A stretch of 6,495 nt of DNA. It comes from Sphingobacteriaceae bacterium. Lineage in GTDB: Bacteria > Bacteroidota > Bacteroidia > B-17B0 > Aurantibacillaceae. Under the pieces are notes generated by a model. That model saw only the letters and a list, made by a program, of their open reading frames with translations. It searched no databases and was not told the DNA's origin. Position 1 is the first letter of the stretch. The number at the start of each line of letters is the position of its first letter. The position numbers and the translations under genes are program-made. The stretch spans positions 1-6,495 of the forward strand of contig JANYCL010000204.1 in the NCBI GenBank assembly GCA_025360355.1, read 5' to 3'. Below are positions 1 through 4,932 of this stretch, piece by piece.

Positions 1-66
1 CAGTATCCATCAAGTTATAGATTTTATGAATCCTATTTAAAGAACTTAATGTGTTATTTAATCCCA

Positions 67-96
67 TTGGTAAACCATTTTTATAAACTAACTTTG
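67..96 (+). promoter_or_regulatory. Bacteroidota-type promoter for the 163-2769 operon
   Basis: TTG at 67-69 is followed after 19 bases by TAACTTTG at 89-96. This matches exactly the TTG-N17-23-TAnnTTTG pattern known for the primary sigma factor of Bacteroidota. Transcription would begin around 102-104, giving a leader of about 60 bases before the ATG at 163. A 10-base palindrome, TGGTAAACCA at 68-77, overlaps the -33 element and could be an operator, though it is short enough to arise by chance. The assignment is by consensus match and spacing only. Confidence 0.72.
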
Positions 97-105
97 CTTA
101 ACAAA

Positions 106-153
106 ATGAAGAAACTAATTACCTTAATATTTAATTTGTTCAATTTTTATTAA
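106..153 (+). other. Possible 15-codon leader ORF in the 5' untranslated region
   Basis: ATG at 106 opens a 15-codon frame ending in TAA at 151-153, ten bases before the ATG of the 163 gene. The peptide reads MKKLITLIFNLFNFY, basic then hydrophobic. It starts only a few bases after the predicted transcription start, so if translated it would be nearly leaderless. The frame is also open back to position 1 without a stop, so it may be simply an AT-rich chance frame. Nothing in the peptide suggests an attenuator with repeated regulatory codons. Confidence 0.15.
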
Positions 154-162
154 TCAATTAAA

Positions 163-1053
163 ATGAAAAAGATTTTATTTTCAATCATAGCAATTTCGTT
201 AATGCCGGTAATCGCTTTCGCACAAATTCCAAATTTCAGTTTTGAAAACTGGACAACTATTGGCTCGAGTAGTATTCCTGATAATTGGGGAACTATGAAT
301 AATACCACAGCTTCTTTTAGCGTTGCCACTGCAACAAAAGGTACTCCGGGCAATCCGGGAAATTTCTATTTGAAATTAACTTCTCTTACAACCGGTACAA
401 CAGTTACTAATGGTATTGCCGTAAGTGGCGTATTAGATACAGTCAATATAAAAGCAAAATCGGGCTTCCCTTGCGTACTTCAGCCTGCAAGTTTAACAGG
501 TAGTTGGCAACATATGATCTATGGAACAGGCCAAGGTTCAGTAAGAGCTATTTTAACAAAATGGAACACCGGTTTAAGTAAACGTGACACAGTTGCTATG
601 GCATTCCAGTTACTTTCCGGTATGGCTATGGTTTGGACTAATTTCACGATCAATTTTGTTTACTTTAACACAAGCATACCTGACTCTTGTATTATTGATC
701 TACGTCCAAGTGGTCATTCTCCTACTAATAACGACTATTTGTGGGTAGATAATCTGGCGTTAACTGGCTCTGTTGCTGGCATTCAAAGTCAATTTTCTTT
801 CTTGAATTGTTTCGTTGTGTTCCCAAATCCAAGTACTGATAATGTCAACATGACACTTAATCTAAAGTCATCTCAGCAAGTATCTTTAGAATTGCTTGAT
901 CTTACAGGGAAAATAATTCGCACTAAAGATCTTGGTACTATTCAGGGAGAAACACAACAATCAATGGATGTAAATGGTGTTGCTAAGGGTAATTACTTTT
1001 TAAGAATTGTTTCCGGCAAAGCCGCCGAAGTTAAAAAAGTTGTGATTCAATAG
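163..1053 (+). CDS. T9SS type A sorting domain protein, secreted, function unknown
   Basis: A 296-residue secreted protein. Residues 1-21 form a signal peptide (Lys-Lys, hydrophobic core, AFAQ cleavage site). The mature protein begins IPNFSFENWTTIG...IPDNW. This 'FExW...PxxW' opening is seen in Bacteroidota extracellular beta-sandwich domains such as carbohydrate-binding or PCMD-like modules. Residues ~22-205 probably form one such beta-rich domain, ending in LWVDNLALTG, the usual last strands of a jelly roll. Residues ~217-296 are the T9SS sorting domain: VVFPNPSTD at 218-226, a central LLDLTGKII strand and terminal KKVVIQ. The protein should cross the outer membrane and be attached to the surface or released. 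It is the first gene after the promoter and lies 15 bases from the multicopper oxidase, so it is probably a partner or co-regulated protein. No catalytic motif is visible. The ATG is chosen for the signal peptide and the A/T-rich leader typical of the phylum. The sorting domain is certain; the beta-sandwich and role are inference. Confidence 0.9.
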   Translation: MKKILFSIIAISLMPVIAFAQIPNFSFENWTTIGSSSIPDNWGTMNNTTASFSVATATKGTPGNPGNFYLKLTSLTTGTTVTNGIAVSGVLDTVNIKAKSGFPCVLQPASLTGSWQHMIYGTGQGSVRAILTKWNTGLSKRDTVAMAFQLLSGMAMVWTNFTINFVYFNTSIPDSCIIDLRPSGHSPTNNDYLWVDNLALTGSVAGIQSQFSFLNCFVVFPNPSTDNVNMTLNLKSSQQVSLELLDLTGKIIRTKDLGTIQGETQQSMDVNGVAKGNYFLRIVSGKAAEVKKVVIQ

Positions 1054-1068
1054 AAGTTGATCTGCAAA

Positions 1069-2769
1069 ATGAAAAAACTTATTCAACTTTGTTTCATTGC
1101 TTTCTCTTTTGATCTGGCAGGTCAGACGCAATTGGTAATTCCTGATACATTATCTGGCCCAACTTATAGTTTGACAATGCATAAGGATAGCGTTCAGTTT
1201 TTTCCCGGGAAAAAATCAATGACCTATGCTTATAACACGCATAATTATTTAGGCCCAACTTTGATTTTCAAAAAGGGTACGAATGTAAACATTAACATAA
1301 GTAATCAGATTGGCGATACAACTACAGTGCATTGGCATGGTATCCATATTCCTTCAAAATGGGACGGGGGCCCTCATACACCGATTATGCCGACGGCAAG
1401 CTGGAGTCCATCGTTCACGGTAATGGATAACGCTGCCACATATTGGTATCATCCACATATGCATATGAAAACGGCGGTCCAAGCTATAAAAGGCGCTGCG
1501 GGTTTAATAATTGTTCGTGATCCAATTGAAGGAGCATTAAATTTGCCAAGAAAATATGGTGTTGACGATTTTCCTATCATTGTTCAAGTACAACAATACG
1601 ATTCTCAAAATCAGGCAATGCCCTTAGGTATGCAGGATAGTACATTACTTGTTAATGGTACTCGTTCAAATTATGGGTATATTGTTTATGCTAACATGCC
1701 TTCACAGGTGGTGAGAATGCGCTTATTGAATGCCTCAGGTGAAAGATCTTTTAACTTTGGTTTCTCAGGCAATAAGCAGTTTTATCAAATTGCTTCTGAT
1801 GGTGGTTTATTAAACTCGCCTTATCTCACAACTAGAATAAGGCTTTCCCCTGGGGAACGCGCCGAGATCTTGCTTGATCTTACAGGAATGAGTACTCAAA
1901 CACTTTATTTGAAATGTTATGGTTCGGAAATGCCAATGGGAACTCAGGGCGGACCAACTATGCCAATGCCAAGCGGCCCGCCAATGGATAGTCCATTGAA
2001 TGGTGTAGATTATAATATTATGCAAATTAATGTTGTTGCTCAAACATCAAATCCAATCACAACAATTCCATCCTCCCTAACTGTAAATACACCTTACGCA
2101 ACGAGTCAGGCTAACATTACAAGAACTATTCGTTTTACGGCTGATAGTGCTATGGTAATGGATGGACCGTTTTATTTTAACGATAGTACATTTGATATGA
2201 TGCGTGTCGATTATAAAATCCCGCTTAATAATATTGAGATTTGGAAATTGGTTAACAAAACAATGGTTGCGCATCCTTTCCATATTCATGATGTGCAATT
2301 TTATTTGTTTGATAGAAATGGTAGCCTGCCGAGCCCTTCAGAGCAAGGAAGAAAAGATGTTGTATTAATTCCTCCGGGTGATTCGGCAATGTTCATTACC
2401 AAATTTGAAGACTTCACCGATACTGTAATTCCATACATGTATCATTGTCATATTTTAATGCATGAGGATGGTGGAATGATGGGACAATTTGTTGTCGGTC
2501 CGGCCGCAGTTGGTATCAATGAAATAAAATCGGACTCTCATAATCTGCTTGTCTTTCCTAATCCGGCAAATGATTTGGTAAATATTCAAATATCAGGCTC
2601 AGCGCCATATTATTTGAAAGTGTACGATGTATTAGGTAAAGAGATTTATTCCGAGCAAAACTCTAAAGAAAAAATATCTATTAATTCCTCTTTATGGAAA
2701 GCTGGTGTTTATACCCTAAGCTTTGAAAGGGAAAATAGTAAAACATTTAAAAAACTAATTATTCAGTAA
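1069..2769 (+). CDS. T9SS-exported multicopper oxidase
   Basis: A 566-residue blue copper oxidase that couples one-electron oxidation of a substrate to reduction of O2 to water. Residues 1-19 are a signal peptide. The three cupredoxin domains lie at about 40-155, 165-280 and 340-478. All four ligand motifs are present: H88-W-H90, H128-P-H130, H402-P-F-H405-I-H407 and H459-C460-H461-x3-H465-x4-M470. This gives a complete trinuclear centre and a type 1 copper with Cys460, His402, His465 and axial Met470, so it should be active. The C-terminal motif resembles CueO, CotA and bilirubin oxidase. Between domains 2 and 3 is a Met/Pro/Gly-rich stretch (M288, M290, M298, M300, M306). Residues ~493-566 are a T9SS sorting domain (VFPNPANDLVNI... 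to KKLIIQ), so the enzyme goes to the cell surface or outside. ATG 1069 is preferred over TTG 1057, which only adds MICK before the signal peptide. Substrate (Cu(I), Mn(II), phenols, bilirubin) cannot be read from sequence; the Csp-like neighbour favours copper. Confidence 0.95.
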   Translation: MKKLIQLCFIAFSFDLAGQTQLVIPDTLSGPTYSLTMHKDSVQFFPGKKSMTYAYNTHNYLGPTLIFKKGTNVNINISNQIGDTTTVHWHGIHIPSKWDGGPHTPIMPTASWSPSFTVMDNAATYWYHPHMHMKTAVQAIKGAAGLIIVRDPIEGALNLPRKYGVDDFPIIVQVQQYDSQNQAMPLGMQDSTLLVNGTRSNYGYIVYANMPSQVVRMRLLNASGERSFNFGFSGNKQFYQIASDGGLLNSPYLTTRIRLSPGERAEILLDLTGMSTQTLYLKCYGSEMPMGTQGGPTMPMPSGPPMDSPLNGVDYNIMQINVVAQTSNPITTIPSSLTVNTPYATSQANITRTIRFTADSAMVMDGPFYFNDSTFDMMRVDYKIPLNNIEIWKLVNKTMVAHPFHIHDVQFYLFDRNGSLPSPSEQGRKDVVLIPPGDSAMFITKFEDFTDTVIPYMYHCHILMHEDGGMMGQFVVGPAAVGINEIKSDSHNLLVFPNPANDLVNIQISGSAPYYLKVYDVLGKEIYSEQNSKEKISINSSLWKAGVYTLSFERENSKTFKKLIIQ

Positions 2770-2770
2770 A

Positions 2771-2845
2771 ATGAGAATAAAGATTACTGCTTTCTGTGGT
2801 TGTGATTGTAAGAGGCTTTCAGCTGTAATTCCCCGCTTCAAATGA
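2771..2845 (+). other. Possible 24-codon Cys-rich micro-ORF (CGCDC)
   Basis: ATG at 2771 follows the oxidase stop codon by one base and opens 24 codons ending in TGA at 2843-2845. The peptide has a CGCDC motif at residues 9-13 followed by basic residues (KR, RFK). A second 13-codon frame starts at 2842 with ATGA overlap and ends at 2883. Both are short enough to be chance. The position right behind a copper enzyme and the three closely spaced cysteines are why it is listed. No ribosome binding evidence is available in a phylum that rarely uses strong Shine-Dalgarno sites. Confidence 0.15.
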
Positions 2846-2925
2846 AAATATTCAGTAAACCATCATCTTTCTTCTGTCTTTAACAATTATAAAGCGGAAA
2901 CTGACAACCGTCATATATATCACCA

Positions 2926-2966
2926 ACAATTGTCATTCTTTTCGGGGAGAAACTGTCGTAATTTTG
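2926..2966 (+). promoter_or_regulatory. Candidate promoter and operator upstream of the Csp-like gene
   Basis: TAATTTTG at 2959-2966 is a perfect match to the Bacteroidota -7 element TAnnTTTG, 31 bases before the ATG at 2998. The -33 element is poor: the nearest TTG (2930-2932) lies 26 bases upstream, longer than the usual 17-23. The palindrome ACAATTGT at 2926-2933 has the ACAnnTGT core of CopY/BlaI-family operators but lacks their flanking T and A. TGACAA at 2902-2907 and TTGTCA at 2930-2935 form a wider inverted repeat. A weak -33 would fit a gene needing an activator, but this is inference. Confidence 0.45.
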
Positions 2967-2997
2967 TACCGTAAAATATTTATTAATTAAAAAAAAC

Positions 2998-3402
2998 ATG
3001 AAAAAATTAATTTTATTATTCGTAGCGATCGGATTTGTAGCAACAGCAGCAATTTCAAAAATCAGCAATTCAGAAACATTGATTATTGTAAAGTCTGATA
3101 AATACAAGGCGTGCATTGATGCTTGTAACAAATGCATTTCCTGTTGTAAAGAAGTAGAAAAGAAATGCGGTAAGGATCCAAAAATGGCTGAAATGGAAAA
3201 AGCATGCAAAGAATGCGTAGCGGCTTGCGAGAAAGCTATTGCAGTTATGAAGGCTGATAAAAATGTAAAGGCAGAATGCGGTGCTTGTGCAAAAGCATGT
3301 GCAAAATGCGCAACTGAATGTGACAAGTCCGATATGGCTGATTGCAAAAAGTGCGCTACTGAATGCCGTAATTGCGAAAAACTGTGTTCAGAAATGCAGT
3401 AA
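2998..3402 (+). CDS. Exported Csp1/DUF326-like four-helix-bundle copper-binding protein
   Basis: A 134-residue Lys/Ala-rich protein with 19 cysteines at 39, 43, 46, 49, 50, 57, 70, 73, 77, 94, 97, 101, 104, 108, 116, 119, 123, 126 and 130. Residues 1-~20 look like a signal peptide (MKKLILLFVAIGFVATAAIS), so the mature protein should sit in the periplasm. The repeated CxxC/CxxxC spacing, with few aromatics or prolines, puts the cysteines on one face of each helix. That is the layout of the copper storage proteins (Csp1, Csp3) and DUF326 proteins, whose tetrameric bundles hold many Cu(I) ions in a thiol-lined core. Helices would be roughly 35-57, 62-86, 88-110 and 112-133. Csp1 of methanotrophs is also exported and has fewer cysteines, as I recall. 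It has its own terminator and probably its own promoter, downstream of the multicopper oxidase. Likely role: Cu(I) storage or buffering. No T9SS domain is present. Family is confident; copper stoichiometry and storage versus detoxification are not. Confidence 0.88.
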   Translation: MKKLILLFVAIGFVATAAISKISNSETLIIVKSDKYKACIDACNKCISCCKEVEKKCGKDPKMAEMEKACKECVAACEKAIAVMKADKNVKAECGACAKACAKCATECDKSDMADCKKCATECRNCEKLCSEMQ

Positions 3403-3430
3403 CAGAAGCAAATTGCTAAAAGCTAAATTG

Positions 3431-3458
3431 AAAAAGCTCCAATTATTGGGGCTTTTTT
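3431..3458 (+). terminator. Intrinsic terminator after the Csp-like gene
   Basis: AAAAAGCTCC (3431-3440), a seven-base loop AATTATT and GGGGCTTTTT (3448-3457) form a ten-pair stem with one T-G wobble, running into a T tract (3453-3458). It lies 28 bases after the stop codon at 3402. It should end the Csp-like transcript and separate it from the SRPBCC gene. Confidence 0.8.
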
Positions 3459-3566
3459 ATTTATGACATTTCTGTGATAAAGATCAGGTTCAAGGGTTAC
3501 CAAAATCATGGTATGTCCTATGATTACTTTGGATATTTGAATCGTTAAACAAAAAAGCAAATCATA

Positions 3567-4178
3567 ATGAAAACCGCAATCATTTTTAGTTTCTCCTTCC
3601 TTGCCCTTGCAACACTTTCTTTTGGAAATTCCCTTGGGAAAGATAGTCTTCGCAGAGTAAAATATAAAGAGAAAATCGTTATCATGAAAAACACAAATGT
3701 TGCAGATGTATTTAATTATATGGATCGTATCGGAAATACCGGTGATCACATGACAAAGAAATCAATGGCAATGATGGGTAGTAAATTGAAACTAACTCAG
3801 CTTACCGAAAATCCAACAGGTGTAAATTCCAAATACCGCTGGACAGGTAAAACAATGGGTTTTAAAATGGACTTTACAGTTATAACTACTCAATGGGAAA
3901 AAGATCACAGTAAAATTTGGGAAACAATCGGTCCTGCTAAAATGATCATTCTCGATTGGTATCGTATGAAATTAGTTGTTTCACAGAATGGTCAAGACAC
4001 AAAAGCTGACCTCAGCATTGATTATACAAAACCACGTAAATTTTTTATGCGTTCCGTAGGATTTTTTCTGGCAAAGCCTTATGCAAAGTGGTGTTTAAAG
4101 AAAATGCTTTATGATACACGAGATCACTTTCAGGAAATTGCTTCAAAACAACCTTCTGCTATTGTAAAAATTAAATAA
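3567..4178 (+). CDS. Exported SRPBCC-superfamily protein
   Basis: A 203-residue protein. Residues 1-20 look like a signal peptide (MKTAIIFSFSFLALATLSFG) with no lipobox, suggesting a periplasmic location. From about residue 31 it has the START/Bet v1-like (SRPBCC, polyketide cyclase-like) pattern: a first strand KEKIVIMKNTNVADVFNYM, then RW, the strands FKMDFTVITTQW and KIWETIGPAKMIIL, the strand KADLSIDYTKP and a long C-terminal helix (~164-192). SRPBCC folds bind hydrophobic ligands in a deep cavity; most SRPBCC proteins are cytoplasmic, so the export signal is notable. Residues 61-70 (HMTKKSMAMM) form a Met/His cluster that could bind Cu(I) or simply line the cavity. It follows the Csp-like gene's terminator, so it needs its own promoter; two near-matches to the -7 element lie at 3524-3531 and 3532-3539 with no convincing -33. 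The downstream frameshifted gene begins 59 bases after it and may be co-transcribed. The function is unknown and the fold is assigned from memory of family patterns. Confidence 0.75.
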   Translation: MKTAIIFSFSFLALATLSFGNSLGKDSLRRVKYKEKIVIMKNTNVADVFNYMDRIGNTGDHMTKKSMAMMGSKLKLTQLTENPTGVNSKYRWTGKTMGFKMDFTVITTQWEKDHSKIWETIGPAKMIILDWYRMKLVVSQNGQDTKADLSIDYTKPRKFFMRSVGFFLAKPYAKWCLKKMLYDTRDHFQEIASKQPSAIVKIK

Positions 4179-4237
4179 GAATGATTTTAGTCGAAGCAAT
4201 GCAAAAAATAATCGATCATAATAACATCTTTAAGACC

Positions 4238-4833
4238 ATGAAAGGAGTTTTTAAATTTCTTATTTTCACCATAATCCTTTTGTCATTCTTAAAGGGTAGC
4301 GCACAAAAAAACAAGAAGTTCTAAGTGGTATATATCTCACCGCCGCTGATTATCTTAAAAATAAACTAAACTATGCCAATCCTTGCGGTGAAAAGCACAA
4401 AATTGAATTACACGATCTCTTTGGTAAGAAAAATATAACCGTAAAACATAACGACTCGACCTTTATTCTAAGTAAGGACAGTATATATGGTTTTCGCGAC
4501 TGCGAAGGTATGGCATTTCGTTTTTTTAAAAGTCACTCCATAGAATATAAGATTTTAGAAAATAAAACATTATCCATTTATGCAATTGAAGTAAGTCAGC
4601 CCTCCGTAAACGGAAAAGGGTTTATTACTGTTTTAGATTATTATTTTAGCCTGAAACCGGACAGCCCCATTTATGAACTTACCATTAATAATATAAAAAA
4701 TGCATTTCCAAACGATCATTCCTTACATGATAAACTCGATCAGTTTTTCCCTAATGATGACGGAATCAACGAGTACGATTACAGGCATGGAATGTACAGA
4801 ATCAATCATGTCATGGAAAATCATGAACATTAA
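4238..4833 (+). pseudogene. Secreted protein of unknown function, frameshifted at an A7 run
   Basis: ATG 4238 starts a clear signal peptide (basic N-terminus, core FLIFTIILLSFL, then GSAQ), but this frame stops at TAA 4322-4324 after 28 codons. The -1 frame is open from 4300 to TAA 4831-4833 and reads as ordinary coding sequence from the break: QEVLSGIYLTAADYLKNKLN, then an NPCGEKHKIELHDLFGKK segment and, from residue ~90, GMAFRFFKSHSIEYKILENK. One extra A in the run at 4305-4311 would join them into a 198-residue protein with a proper signal peptide and mature domain. The short ATG at 4510 gives only the last 107 residues and is not a true start. The mature part resembles a conserved Bacteroidota secreted family of unknown function, by recollection only. 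An in-frame upstream ATG at 4181 exists but adds 19 residues before the signal peptide. The break could be a sequencing error, a recent mutation, phase variation, or recoding at A AAA AAC. The downstream frame shows no further decay (no stop in ~170 codons), which argues against an old pseudogene. Confidence 0.8.
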
Positions 4834-4932
4834 CTGTTAAAAAAGGGATAATACCTCACTGGAAATTAACATTTACGTGAACTTACCGGAGATTTTTTGT
4901 AGTTTTAAGGTACTATTATTTCAAATAATTAA

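Noticed and set aside
2..40. Possible tail of an upstream gene (12 codons to TAA at 38-40)
   Set aside because: Too short to recognise; another frame is also open from 1 to 153, so coding status cannot be judged.
1057..1068. TTG start for the oxidase
   Set aside because: The ATG at 1069 gives a normal Lys-Lys signal peptide start; TTG adds four residues without benefit.
1810..2298. Two minus-strand frames (1810-2043, 2077-2298)
   Set aside because: Both lie antisense within the multicopper oxidase; the His/Trp-rich composition comes from complementing its Met/Pro codons.
2880..3347. 155-residue frame on the minus strand
   Set aside because: It is the antisense shadow of the Csp-like gene; its Ala/His/Ser-rich composition follows from the Cys, Lys and Ala codons opposite.
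3281..3466. 61-codon + strand frame overlapping the end of the Csp-like gene
   Set aside because: It is out of frame with a clear family member and runs through the terminator hairpin.
3423..3749. 108-residue minus-strand frame
   Set aside because: It crosses the terminator and the start of the SRPBCC gene antisense, with no recognisable domain.
4896..4922. TTTG and TATTATTTC as a promoter for the GTG 4933 gene
   Set aside because: Spacing is about 14 bases and the -7 match is poor, below what I would annotate.
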